A DNA stretch of 64,000 nt from Pyrus communis. Its lineage: Eukaryota > Streptophyta > Magnoliopsida > Rosales > Rosaceae. Of this stretch, positions 23,601 to 35,411 are shown piece after piece. A program made the position numbers and the translations under genes. Each line of letters begins with the position of its first letter. Within the stretch, counting starts at the first letter, position 1. The stretch spans positions 24,697,572-24,761,571 of the forward strand of contig NC_084807.1 of assembly GCF_963583255.1 (NCBI RefSeq), written 5' to 3'. The notes below the pieces were generated by a model. The model was not told the DNA's origin. It did not search any database and saw only the letters and a list, made by a program, of their open reading frames with translations.

Positions 23601-26562
23601 CATTCAGCACCATGCCTGGTAAGCTGTTTCCACTGTTACTTGACCCGACCAACTCTGCTGAAGGTAAATCTACATACAAGATGTTCGTATTGGCGGGAAA
23701 CTCTGCCTGCAACCTTGAACATAGAATGGTTAATTAGTATAAAATGGAATTCATTAATAAGAAATCATATTGAATTTTCAACTTCTTCACACTTAAAAAG
23801 CATATTCGACAAGACAGGAAAAGTAGAATGACGATATCACTGAATAGCAACAATGGAAATCTTTAACAGAGAAAAAAATATATATTGTATAAGCTAATAT
23901 GAGAGTAAGCATGTTGATCACATGCCAACAAGCATCAAGGTAACAAATCATATAATATCATATAAACCAGATTAGAGATTTGGATTCACAGAAAAATGTA
24001 TACCTATTTCGAGAATGAGGTCTATCTGCTATGCCAAACTTGTCGAACTCTGTGTACTCAATGCACGACAAACCATATGCCCACCTTCCATCAAGATTTT
24101 TTTTCTCAGTTAGGACATTAATTCCTTCTGTAGCCCCCAAGTTCCTCTTACAGGATGCAAACCCCAGTTTCTGTTGCAAGGCAAGAAGTCAAAACAGTAA
24201 ACCAGAAGAACTTCCAAGTCTGTAAGGACTCTCTAGTAACATAGGTACTGTTGTGTAAACTCAAGCGAACTCCATAGCAATGAAAATTAGATAAGGAGTA
24301 GAGTGTTTGATCTAAACAAACTTCCTGCTCTTTGGCAACTAAGGGTTAAGTATTTAGCAGGTTCCAGAAAAGAGGGGGCTCTCAAATAACTTTTTAACAA
24401 GCATACCTTGCCGTGATGTAAACCAATCCCTGCCAGTGCCAAGAGAGTCAAATCTGTAGCGGCCACAACATTGCTGGAAGGTCACCATTATTTAGGTCAA
24501 TACAGAGTCTGGCATCCAAATTAACAAAATTCTCCAAATGAAGGAGAATAATGGACGTATGTTAATAAATTTAACGGCTCACCTAACTTGACGTACAGTT
24601 GCACCCTTCCGTCCATGATCATAAAACCATTTGAAAATGCCTTTATCATAAGCAAGTTTCCATATTACACCATGACCACCAGGCTTGCATACAGGTGCAA
24701 AAGGTTTTGTGATTATCCATTGCCCATTTTCTGCACCAATGGCCGGAACAAGGGGCTGAAAATGCACAAGTAATTAACTCAGCAATGACATTCATTGCTC
24801 AAACCAGATAGACTATTACACTGTGGACAACTAATAATAGAAAATAATCTCGTAGTTTCGCATATTAAACCTGTTCAAAAAGTTGGAAACTTGATCGACC
24901 TCTTCTAAACCATTCAAGCTTTTCACAAAGAGAAGTTATGTGTTCATGGTTGTTCTTTGCAGAGCTTGTCATAATTGCAACAGGGGTGATGCATTGTTTC
25001 CCATGCATCTTGAAGTACAAGAACTCTCTAGCCTTGAAATAGAAACACACAAAATGTAAGATGCATATAACTTCACCATCTACAAAATAGTCTTAATGTC
25101 AGCTTGTCCTTGTCAAGTACTAAGCTTGACAAACAGAGAACTTATACCTGAAGATCTCTTATAAGACCTTCCAATAAAGTCCTTCCACAATAAGGAAGCA
25201 TTGCGGCAGGGAGACATTCACCTGTCTCGGGATCAACCAAACCAAGCCTGTCAGCAGAACCTCCCAAAGGATAAATTTCACCTAGGTCTGGCAAACCCTA
25301 AAATGAATAAGATCTTTTAGTTCAAGAAAAACTGGCATTACATCCTTCCACGTCAAATGAACAATATACCCCGGCACTAACCTGAATTCCCCATAATGCA
25401 GCTTGAGATGCATATTCTGCATTTTGAGAAAGATCAAGTCCACTGGGAGCATGAATTTCCAAAAACTGGCATTCCATTTGCTCTTGTATGCGCTTGGCCC
25501 AATTTGCAGTCTGCATTTCGACTCTCGATTGGGCTAGAATCTCCAATACTGTTATCTGGTATCTGCACCAAATATGTAATTAGATTAATTTCAATTCTCA
25601 ATTTAAAAGGGCCAAAAGTACTTTCTGCCACCAAAAGCACTTCTATCTATGTTTGGCATAAAAACTTAAAATTGCTTCTGGATCATAGAAGCACTTCCTA
25701 AATAAGCATTTTCAACTGCTTCTCCAGTAAGCACTTGAATTTTTAATATGAATCATTTCAAAACTAATATAGAAATTGGTATAAACAATGAAATTACTAT
25801 AATTAAAGTTTAAAAATTGACAATAAAATTCAGAAGGGAATAGTTAACTGACCCAATAATTCCTCCAATGCAGTTATAAAACTGTTCAATTTCTCCCAAA
25901 TTCTTCAGGAGCTTCTTCAAGTCCTTAAAATCTTCATCATTCAAAGCCAAACCTCCAATCTTCATCCCGGAACCCTCGTCGTTCACATCCAATTTCTCAA
26001 TCATTGCGACAAGCGCGTAAAGCGCGGTCTTCACCGAGCTCATCGCCGTCTCCACCTCGCCGTCGTCGAACTGGAGCCCCCAACCGAGCACATGCTCTTG
26101 CCCAGCAGCAACCAAGCACTTGAACAAGAACAGCTCTTCAGAGCTCAAATTGAGCGAACCTAAAGCCGCGGAGAAACCGCCGTTGCTGCCGGAATTGAAG
26201 AATCGCTTCACTCTGGAATCGCCGTCGATCACTCTGAGCTTGGCGCGGAGGGAATCGCAATCAGCGAGCCTGGAACGGAGCGATTTGAGGCGCGAGAGCT
26301 CCTGGTGGAAGTCGAAGTCGGGAGCTGACGGCGCGTACTCTACCGGAACGGTGGTGACGCGCGTGATATGACACGACAGCGAACTCGATGATACAGACGA
26401 TGAAGAAGAAGAAGAAGAAGAAGAAGAAGAGGAGAAAGAGTGGGAGTGTGGGGGTTTGGTGAGGCGGAGAGAGGCGAGAGAGTGGAAGTGAGAGTGGGGA
26501 GTTTTGGACGTGAAGAGCAAGCGTGTGTTGTTTTGGTTGAGAATTGGGGTTGTGCGCGCCAT
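20648..26562 (-). CDS. UGP3: UDP-glucose pyrophosphorylase 3, chloroplastic
   Basis: UGP3 makes UDP-glucose from UTP and glucose-1-phosphate in the plastid, feeding SQD1 and sulfolipid (SQDG) synthesis. Exons by hand, all GT-AG: 26562-25853, 25562-25382, 25298-25148, 25032-24871, 24755-24593, 24473-24407, 24170-24004, 23713-23555, 23321-23230, 23134-23040, 22909-22832, 22503-22408, 21959-21885, 21811-21720, 21625-21463, 21177-21117, 20760-20648. They total 2625 nt, giving an uninterrupted 874 aa, near the Arabidopsis length (about 880). The N-terminus is Ser-rich, basic and acid-poor, a plausible transit peptide, with a (GAA/TTC)n-encoded Ser run. Residues [18 protein letters not shown] carry the family's nucleotide-binding loop; [11 protein letters not shown] and [18 protein letters not shown] are further conserved blocks. 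Individual splice choices could be off by a few bases. Confidence 0.92.
25596..25745. repeat. MITE-like insertion in UGP3 intron 1
   Basis: Contains repeated AAAGCACTT / AAGTGCTT words (CAAAAGCACTTCT, GAAGCACTTCCTAAATAAGC) typical of the short element also seen at 31419-31624, 41290-41445 and 55255-55420. Ends are degraded. Confidence 0.45.
26399..26436. repeat. GAA trinucleotide microsatellite inside UGP3 exon 1
   Basis: Roughly eleven GAA units on the plus strand encode a run of serines (TCT/TTC frame) in the predicted transit peptide. Confidence 0.85.
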
Positions 26563-27932
26563 TTTTCACACACACACAGAACCAGAGCGGCTGACAGAAT
26601 ATGAAGAAGAAGAAGTGGGGGGAGAGAGAGAGAGTGTGTGTGGATGGAAGGATAAGGAAGAGATGCTGAAAGAATATACGGAGGTTGGGAGTGAGAGCGC
26701 GAAAGGGGAGGTAATTTTGGCTGCTGATTCCAAAACCGTCCAACGATGGGGGAGGATGATGATGACGTGGCCTAATATAAATGCACCTCATCTGCTGCCG
26801 TGTGACTGCCGACTGGTCCGTCATATTTTTCTTAATACTTTCCGTCAATTTTCCAGCGCATTTGTGTCTTTTTCTTTCCACGTTTATTTATTTATTTTTT
26901 TTTTGGCTTTTTAGCGGTTACCTCAAATAAAACAAATTCATGAAACGCGAGAAAGAACAAAATGAAAATGGGATAAACGTACAAAAATACAACTATATGT
27001 ATAGTAACTCTCTTGTAATCTCAACGCTTTGATAATGATTGTTTTACATATATTCACATAAATTTATATTGAGTCTCGATAAAACTTTGCTGTAGAACCC
27101 GATTTAAGAAAAAAGAGTGTCCTGCACGACGAAAATACCTATCCCCAAATGTTAATACATAATCAAATTACAAGATATCCCTAAGCAAATCAGGGGAATC
27201 TTCCACCTACCAAACATGTAGCATGTAACCATTGATGTGCTGTGAGCGTCAACGGTGCAGCAAAGCATGCGACCATGGCTTCCATGGTTCTTTCCACACT
27301 CTGCAAAACCAGCCTGAACCACTAGTTGAAAATTTCTCCAACAAATTGGAGGTAACTCTACGCCAAACGACGTATACAATCTTCAGACAGACGCTTTCCT
27401 AGAAAACCTAAGGAGACTTAGGAACCCTAGAGAGCAAAATCAAAGCGGATCTCCCAGCACCGAGAGGGAAAGGCAGAGGTGGCACCTAATGCCAACAACC
27501 CAAAAACCAAACACAAACACTGATTCAGACCCAAAAACAAAGAGACACAGGAGGGCAAGGTATGGATGTGAAGGTTAGGGGGGGTGGAGAGAACACAGGA
27601 TGGGAGGAAGGTGGAAGGCTAAAACGGGATGGCCAGGAGAGAAATAAAGGAAGGCTAGGAGAAGAAGGAGATGAGGGACAGGTTGCCCACCGGCCCCCAG
27701 CCTTAGCTAGAGGCCAACGGCGGAGGCTAGGGTTTATGAGGGGAGCTCAGAGAGAGAGTCTCTGAATTTTTGTTAGTCTAAGCATTTCTAAAATCACTTG
27801 ATAAAACTTGTATATGATTGTTAGATTGTATTAAATACATGCAAATTGTAAATTTATATATGATTGTTAGATTGTGATTGTATTAAATACATGTAAATAT
27901 TGTGAGTAATCCTGTTATGTTAAGCTACATTA
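26563..27932. other. UGP3 upstream region and unassigned GC-richer segment
   Basis: 26563-26800 is the presumed UGP3 promoter and leader. On the minus strand 27150-27780 is locally GC-richer, with AAACCCTAGCC, CT-rich tracts and broken short frames, resembling the 5' region of a plant gene or LINE, but no protein could be recognised. No call is made beyond that. Confidence 0.4.
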
Positions 27933-28327
27933 GACCATCTCCAAAAGAGATGTCAAATATGGCAAATAGGATTAAAAGATATTCAAGTGTTCTACAATGG
28001 ATATGTCATATATGACGTGGCATGTGAGTCATTTGACTCCTTACTTTGCAGCTGCCTTTTTTAACAGCAAACAAAGAAGGAGTCAAATATATTTAATTTA
28101 ATTTTTTAATGCATGGGTCCCCTTAACAACCAATAGAATACAAACTAAAATTAACTTTGATTATTTTTTAATAGTTAATGTAACTCTAGATCCAATAAAA
28201 TAATAAAATAAATATTTGACACATCCATTGGAAAAGAAGAAGATTTAACACTTGTATTCAATTTGCCACATCAACCATCAAATAAAATTTTGACATACTA
28301 TATTTGACATATCTTTTGAAGATGCTT
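27933..28327. mobile_element. Harbinger/Tourist-like MITE, 395 bp
   Basis: The left end GACCATCTCCAAAAGAGATG pairs with the right end, whose reverse complement reads AAGCATCTTCAAAAGATATG; both continue into TCAAATAT. TTA flanks both sides (27930-27932 and 28328-28330). Length, termini and internal layout (TATTTGATG near one end, a central A/T-rich block) match the element at 1532-1925, so they belong to one family or closely related families. Confidence 0.8.
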
Positions 28328-29821
28328 TTAACACTAGTGAACTTCTTATGTGATTGTGTGGTTTTAAGGTCCAAATTAAGTTGGTCAAATATTTAATATC
28401 AACAATTATGATTCTTGATTTTTCAAGTATTTGATTACAAATAAAGGAATAAGTACACATGTATTAAGGAGTGATGGATATTTGATTTACAAAAAAGAAT
28501 TAGAGTTAAGTGAAAGAGAAGAAAGGAATTTAGGCTCGCAAATTCAGTCATTGATTTCAATCGACGACTAGTCTTCTGGCGGCGATGACATTTGTGGTAA
28601 ACTTGGAGAAGAGTAACCATTTTATTGCAAGTTAAGGCAAGTCGGAGGCAAGAAATTGTGTCAAAAATGAAATGTCCAAACTACCATTAACGTCTATTTC
28701 ACATAATGAATAAAAACAAAGTGAACTGAGACTAAATGAGATGAAATGACAGGTTCAAGGGACAAATTGAGGCAAACTAATTTTAGAGGATAAAATGAGA
28801 TTAAATGATATTTATAGGAAGAAAATCAATTAATAACCTGTTTTAATTGATTTTCTTCCTAAAACTCTACAAAATGAGACGAAATGGCAGGTTCAATGTA
28901 CAAATTGAGACAAACTTGTCTAAAGTAATACTCTCCAAAGAAATAACCTTTTTAAGTTACTCAAAATCTCAACACCAACTTAAGGCCAGTATGTATAGAA
29001 ACAAACTCTGCATTATAATAAATTATAATTTTTTTGGGTCACATCTTAAGAAAACAAGCCTTTACATAATTGTAATTTTTGCTTCCAATTGGGATTTGAT
29101 GCTTCCTTTTTGCACAACTAACACAAATATTTTAAGTTAACTAGTTTTTCATATGAACCTTGGATGGCATGGCTGATCTGATAGAGAAGAAAAAAGAAAG
29201 GTACTCAACACACTTTTTATACACAACGGAGCCGAGGGCATAAAAAACAACGCCTTGAAGCATAAGAAAAAAAATAAATATGTAAAAGAAATAAAATACT
29301 TGACATCCATGTAAGCCTATTTATAACTTTATAAGGATTTTAGACGATTTGTAATGGTCCATATAAGGATCATGATTAGCCCGGCCCGCTATGTAAGCTT
29401 CAGCCTGGCCCAAAACCTGGCCTCTTCTTCCCCTCCATGTCTCTCTCAAGGACTTTTATTTGGAAAATTCTTCCGTCCAGAAAGAGTACTAATTCCAGTT
29501 AAAATTAGATGTCAAAAACTGATTTAGATAAAACAATTTTTTTTTTTCCCATTTTAACATATTTTTTCCTCTCAAAATTTATTTCTTATTTCTAGTTTTA
29601 ACGTTGAATTTTTTTTTTATTCTTTACACTATAGACCAATCCGACGGTCGATAATTAGGATTTGGTTTTGTACGGAATTACAGTGCATGCAGTTTTCCTT
29701 TTTGGTAAAAATTATAATTATTGCATGTATTATTATGTATAGGATTTGCCAGCTACTTTCACACTCCTAACTAATTAAGGTTAACAATAATCTAATCAAA
29801 TTTAAACTCAATCATCTCAAA
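28328..29821. other. Intergenic DNA upstream of the GDSL gene
   Basis: No gene recognised. It includes a perfect 19-bp inverted repeat at 28815-28833 / 28843-28861 flanked by imperfect direct repeats containing GGCAGGTTCAA-type words. Confidence 0.5.
28815..28861. repeat. Perfect 19-bp inverted repeat, 9-nt loop
   Basis: TAGGAAGAAAATCAATTAA at 28815-28833 is the exact reverse complement of 28843-28861. Imperfect direct repeats of about 40 bp (28733 region and 28874 region, both with AAATGRCAGGTTCAA) flank it. It may be the centre of an unresolved fold-back element. Confidence 0.85.
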
Positions 29822-29824
29822 CTC

Positions 29825-29832
29825 TATATAAA
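29825..29832 (+). promoter_or_regulatory. Candidate TATA box of the GDSL gene
   Basis: TATATAAA lies about 65-70 bp upstream of the ATG at 29896, well placed for a plant core promoter with a short leader. Confidence 0.6.
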
Positions 29833-29895
29833 TTAACACATAATTTTCTTAATAAATTGCGTCTTCTTTTCTCCAAGAAATTAAACACTTTAATC

Positions 29896-32142
29896 ATGGA
29901 GCAAAAAACCACCGTCCTCTTTGTACTCTTATTCTCTTTGGCCTCCTTTCTATCTCTCCCAGTCCCAACCACCGCATCTCCGCCTGTATCCGCCGTTTTT
30001 GCCTTCGGTGATTCAACGGTGGATTCCGGCAACAACAATCGCCTCCCATTCACCCTTTTCAGAAGTGACCACCCTCCATACGGCCGGGACTTGCCAAACC
30101 ACGTCCCGTCCGGAAGGTTTACCAATGGAAAACTATCAACGGACTTCATGGTCTCCATACTTGGCCTCAAGGACTTGTTACCTGCTTACCGTGATCCGAG
30201 ACTGACCGACCGTGAATTGCTAACGGGTGTCAGTTTCGCGTCAGGCGGTAGTGGGCTGGATGATCTGACTTTGGCCGTGTCAAAAGCCACGAGTTTGGGG
30301 AGGCAGTTGGAGGAATTTGATGAAGCGTTGGGGAGGATGAGGAGAACTGTTGGGGAGAAGAATTGTAGTGAGATTGTAAACAACGCTGTGTTTGTGATTA
30401 GTGTTGGTACTAATGACATGGTGTTCAACCTCTTCGATCTACCTGTAACTGCGAGGAAAATCGAGTTTTCACCTTCAGGATACCAGGATTTTCTTCTCCG
30501 CGGACTCGGGTCTTTCATTCAGGTATATAATTAAATAGCTCTTGATCAATTTACATGGTGAATTAGGAACATCATCTGGTGGTGTTACGATCAAATTCTA
30601 GGGTTTTTTGCTGTAATTTTTTCCATGCATGATTATGTTGGTTAATTGAGTCTATGATTCAAATGTTGTGTGCCTGCATGATTTGTTGTTTTAGGTTTTA
30701 GGTTGTTATGTATTCCAGTTTACGAATCTACTCTAGAGTTTATTTAGCCTATTGGAACTTTCTTCATGCAACACTTTCTGAATGAGTTGATTCTGAAGGC
30801 TTTGATGACTCCATCACGTCAACACCAAAGTGTTCATGCACGTTCTTTCCCTCACAAAAATCTAAATTTAATTGGACTTAATTGATGGTAATTAAGATCA
30901 ATTTATATCAATTGATTGTCATTACTAAGAGCCTTCGATCAAGACACAATTAAGGAATCATCTTGTACACATATAGATGTTACGACGTATAATTTAGATG
31001 AATTTGTAACGTTGGGTGGACATGCAACGCTTATAATGTTATTTGTGATATGGCAGAACCTGTACCAAAGGGGAGCGAGGAGATTCCAGGTGGCAGGTCT
31101 TCCACCAATTGGATGTCTGCCAATGCAGCTGACAATTGGCAGCGTCTTTAACGGGCTTCGGCGTGTGTGCGTAGAACAACAAAACACGGACTGTCAGGCT
31201 TACAACACCAAGCTCCAAGGCCTCATTCCCAGCTTGCAAGCCTCCCTTCCCGGATCCAGGCTCGCCTATTTCGACTCCTACAATCCCATCTTGGACATGT
31301 TCAACAACCCATCTAAATATGGTAGGTATAAATTTCGGATATTGTCGTGCCCCTTATCATACCCAATACCCATTTACAGCAACTAATGTATGGCTGATAT
31401 TTTTGATAGTGTATAGGCTTGTTTGTAAGTATTTTTGAAATAATTGAAAACTTTTTTTTGGTAAAAATATTTTTGGAAGTAATATTTAGTAAAAACACTT
31501 AGCTTCTTTACTGAAAGAAGCACAAAGTGCTTTATGTGCTTCTTTCAAGAGCACTTTAAGTGCTTTTGGAACCAAAATTTTCTTTAAAAGTGCTTTCAAT
31601 CATTTTAAAAGCACTTCCAAACAATCATTTAGTACTATGGTCTAGTAGTATTCCTTTTCACTTATAAGTGAGAGATCTTATCTTTGATTATCGCCAAAAG
31701 CGAATTCAAACCATATTATTGACAGTCTATTATGAGACTAAACCCACATTCGTAATGTAGATAATATCGTTTGTTCAAAAAAAAAAAAAAAAAAAAAAAA
31801 AAAACACTTCCAAGCAAGATATCTTAAGCATCTGGACATGTCTCATGCATCATACATGCAATCATATGTATATAGATGTTTTCTAGGGATTTTCTGTGCT
31901 TAATTTTTTAATTAAATTGTTTATTTTGTTTTAAATCTTGATGTGTAGGGTTTGTGCAAACGCATGAAGGATGCTGTGGTACAGGGATGGTGGAGTTGGG
32001 CCCACTGTGCGGGCAGCTTTCGCTGACGTGTCCAGACCCTTCTAAATTTTTATTCTGGGATTCCATGCATCCTTCCCAAGCAGCGTACAAAGTTCTTGCT
32101 GACATATCTGCGAGGACGGTCTTACCGCACCTTACTGCTTGA
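29896..32142 (+). CDS. GDSL esterase/lipase (SGNH hydrolase), secreted
   Basis: Three exons, 29896-30522, 31057-31321 and 31949-32142 (GT-AG), give 361 aa, the usual plant GDSL size. Residues 1-27 form a hydrophobic signal peptide, so the enzyme should be extracellular or vacuolar and hydrolyse ester lipids or cell-wall esters; the true substrate is unknown. Block I is FAFGDSTVDSGNNN with the nucleophile Ser40. The block II glycine region is GVSFASGGSGLDD, block III VISVGTNDM carries the Asn, and block V WDSMHPSQAAY carries the catalytic Asp and His, so the active site is complete. The intron positions (before NLYQRGARRF and inside the NPSKYG codon) fit the family. The open stretch from 30916 into exon 2 is intron read-through. 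A frame extending upstream to 29857 begins with TTG, so the ATG at 29896 was preferred. Confidence 0.92.
31419..31624. mobile_element. Short MITE in GDSL intron 2
   Basis: The left end TTGTTTGTAAGTATTTTTGA and the reverse complement of the right end TTGTTTGGAAGTGCTTTTAA are inverted repeats. The interior is built of AAGTGCTTT / AAAGCACTT words. It is interrupted at its right end by the SINE that follows. No clear target duplication. Confidence 0.55.
31625..31804 (+). mobile_element. tRNA-derived SINE in GDSL intron 2
   Basis: The 5' part contains a box-A-like TGGTCTAGTAG (31638-31648) and a weak box-B-like region near 31681. The body ends with GTTTGTTC and a poly(A) tail of about 27. A 13-bp target duplication with one mismatch flanks it (CACTTCCAAACAA at 31612-31624, CACTTCCAAGCAA at 31805-31817). 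A homologous copy lies inverted at 55877-56064. It is transcribed in the same sense as the host gene and would be spliced out. Confidence 0.85.
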
Positions 32143-33392
32143 TTAAGTAGATGGATTGATCAGTCTCCTAATTTTTTCTTTTAATTATTAATTTGGACAA
32201 AGTAAATACGGCAGGATATATGCATAGAGATATTCTTAATTAATCAGTTAGATCCAAGAATCCTTTTTCCTTCATGTTTTAAAATATATAACATTGATTA
32301 GCTTTTATTTTTTGGGAAAATAATCCTTGGTTACTTTTGAAGCGTGTAATCGCAATGGATTGTGTTTAAAAAATAATCTTGCTCAATCCTCGACCTTGTA
32401 TTAAAAATTCGTATTATTGTATTAAAAAAAAAAGCATGTAATCAAAACAAACGGCGAAAAAAATATTGGAAATTAAGCACTTTATTCAAGATGCAACATA
32501 AATTCTAGCATGAGAAATCTACAGAAATTAATACATGCATAGATCAGGAACATATTTACGAAAAGAAGAAGTAGATATATAAGAAGAATAGTATTATTCA
32601 TACATTTATTTTTACCTTTTACAATTTATTCAATCTGAATGTCATGTGATTCACATATGTATTTCTACTTTTTATAATTTATTCGATTTGAATGTCGAAA
32701 ATTAAGAGGTGTGTGTGAATAGGAGTACCCTATAAGAATTTATGTAGTTTAATGCGTACTCATACATGTTGAGAATCTCAATCCATTTGACATCAAAGGG
32801 CTAAACTATAGTCTACAAAATAGGAGACAAATTGTATTTCCTTTTTGTGCTTTGGCTAAATTTACGAAAGATAATTCATGTGACCTAAAACGACATTTCA
32901 TAAGGAAAACGTTAATATTATTTGCAGAAACATGGTTTCAGAGATAACATATAAAAGTTGGTAATATTTTCGATTTCCAAGAAATATTGTTCTTAATCAA
33001 GCACCAAGATTTTGTTTTTTTATTGACTTAAAACTAATAGAACAAAGAATACGAAGAAATAGGAACCTAAAAACTCACAAAACAATGTACATATATGACC
33101 ACGAAACTGTGCATATTTGGTAATGCCAAAAATCACATTCGTCTGTTTTATACCTCGTTATTCAACAATGTTTGAATCTTTGCTAATAATATTGCTATCT
33201 ATATATCATGGATCGATACAAGACAATACATACAACAAAAGCAAATGACCGAACAACTGAACAAATAGTGGCGATCATTATACCTTTTTGTGACGGTAGA
33301 ATATGACAATGGTTAAGTTCAATTTCATGAATTTTGTCAAATTTAGTTTTGGAAAGTACCTCAAGATCTCACTTAGAATAACATTGTCTCAT
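32143..33392. other. Spacer between convergent GDSL (+) and GARP (-) genes
   Basis: AT-rich, with presumed 3' UTR sequence on both sides. No other feature recognised. Confidence 0.55.
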
Positions 33393-35029
33393 TCATAAAG
33401 TGAGGTCCAGAGTACTTGCCATGTTCTTCCCGTGCTTGCCGTCACCGTGACCAGTACCATCTAATTTCTTGACGCCAAGCTTCGAGGACGACGACGAAGA
33501 CAAAGTGAGAGATAAACTACAACCCATGAGTAGTTTTTGATGATTATCACCACCACACTGTAAACCCTTTCCGAATCCATGATCATGTTTTGGTGGAAAT
33601 TTTAGTGACAGATTTAAATCTAAGTCACAGTTGTCTGTGTCCAAACCCTTCCTTTTCAGCATGTTTTGCCCTTGATGGTCTCGAATCGCTGCGGTCCAAC
33701 TATGATGATCTTGGCATGACCTGTGGATCATGGTTTGACACAACTCGTCCCGATTCCTTCTCCAAGTGGTTTGTCCATGGGTGGGAGATGGAAGATTTGT
33801 ATATAACTGATTTGCTGAAGTAGTCATAATGTTGTTATTGTTGCTTCCAAGTATTCTTTCAGCAACTGAACCATAAAGTCCAATATTTCTGGTATTATGA
33901 TCAAGTAGTGCAGTAGTCCTACTTGAACTGTAAGGACTGTAAATCTGGTGGTGGCGGCCTCGCCACAAGGAATGATCATTAGCACCATATCTAATACGCA
34001 AAAAAAAAAAAAAAAAAAAAAAAAGGATTGAAATGGTTACGAATAGGATTCAATGAAAAATGAAAAACTAAAAATACACTTTAGTTATAAATTGATCAAA
34101 ACAGACAGTAAAATTAAGAAAAGTATTTCATACCTTAATCCGGAAGAAGGCCATCGGTTGAAGCTTTGTAGCATGGAGAGTTGAGTAAGGTTGTAAAGTT
34201 GGTTGTCTCCACCTTCCATGAAAAATCCTGCTTGATCCGTCAAAACTGTCATATAAGAAGAAAGCAAGATCTCTCTAGATTGTAAATATGTAAACCCTAA
34301 TTTTTGTACTAATTATTGTAGGAGTAGGTGAGCCTGTGTACAATTTGTTAATTTGCTCACCTTGATTGGGGTCTTCCATCTTCTTGCTCCTATACATCTG
34401 ACGATTAAAATCAAAGCCAGAAAATATAGAACAACATTAATCAGATATGAACCTTTAATTTATATTTAATCATAGTATTGAATCTTATAGACAGTACAAT
34501 TAGTAGAGAATACATATATATATATATATATATATTTATATTTAGATGATGAAATCGATCTGGAGCAAATCAATTACTTGAAGATGGCTCTTGACATGAG
34601 CTATGCTAAGACCCTTGACATTCATCAATTGAAGAACCAACTTAGGAGTTGCTCCTGCACCATTAAATCACAATTATTAGTACTCAATTAATCACAAAAA
34701 CCTAGCTTTGATTTATATGTACTACACTTACTTTCCTGTCCACCTAATCTTTCAACTGCACGAACAAAGCAAAGATGGAGATCAGGTGTCCATCGAAGCC
34801 GCGATGTCTTGGAACGAACATACTGCCTTACAGATCCAGAAGCTCCCTTCTTTTCATGATTCTCTTCAATGGTGCTATTGCTTGAGCTGTCACCGTTATT
34901 CCTCAGCTGAAGGCCATCTTCATCCACCTCATCCTCTTCACCCTCATCGTCTTCGTGATCGTATTCCTTCTTGCTGGTAGAAGGGCTTGATTCAGAAACT
35001 TCTTCAATACTGGTGCTTTCACTCTTCAT
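33393..35029 (-). CDS. GARP/MYB-like (G2-like) transcription factor, MOF1 type
   Basis: Five exons on the minus strand (35029-34732, 34654-34578, 34397-34361, 34245-34134, 33990-33393), all GT-AG, give an intact 373-aa frame. The N-terminal 75 residues are strongly acidic and Ser-rich. The single MYB-like DNA-binding domain starts near residue 84 (SRLRWTPDLHLCFVRAVERL) and continues across two introns through ATPKLVLQLMNVKGLSIAHV and KSHLQMYRSKK, which is the SHLQMYR-type GARP signature. Two EAR-like repression motifs are visible, DLDLNLSL in the C-terminal half and LDLTL at the extreme C-terminus, predicting recruitment of TOPLESS-type corepressors. The closest named relatives recalled are rice MOF1 and its Arabidopsis homologues. 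Nuclear, probable repressor; target genes unknown. Confidence 0.9.
33998..34024. repeat. Poly(A) run in intron 4 of the GARP gene
   Basis: About 25 A on the plus strand, i.e. a poly(T) tract next to the 3' splice site on the coding strand. Confidence 0.9.
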
Positions 35030-35411
35030 CCCTAATCTCTTTTATGTTTTGCTTCCTAAAAATATGGTATTGGTGGGCAAGTTAAGGAAAGATCTTGAGA
35101 TCATCATACTTCTCTTTAACCACTAAGTGATCTTTGATGTTTGGGGAGATCCATTCTTTGCATACAAGCTAGCTATAGGCAGTTGATGAGGTAGCACTTG
35201 CAGGAATGGAGAAATTGGAATTTGGAATTTTATATATATCCTTGCTAGCTATGACACATGTATGATAATAAGTATTTAAACGTCTGTTTCTCACTCTTCT
35301 TCTCTCTATATACAACATACAATATTATATGACCTTGCATATATAATGCAAATTTTGTCCAAGCTTTCGGTATGTATATATAAGATACATGAGTTGCTAT
35401 TGACATTCTAA
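35030..35411. other. Upstream region of the GARP gene
   Basis: Presumed promoter and 5' UTR; no individual element assigned. Confidence 0.5.

Noticed and set aside
30916..31056. Open sequence in front of GDSL exon 2
   Set aside because: The GDSL family alignment (FIQ joined to NLYQRGARRF) requires the splice at 31056/31057; the upstream part is intron read-through.
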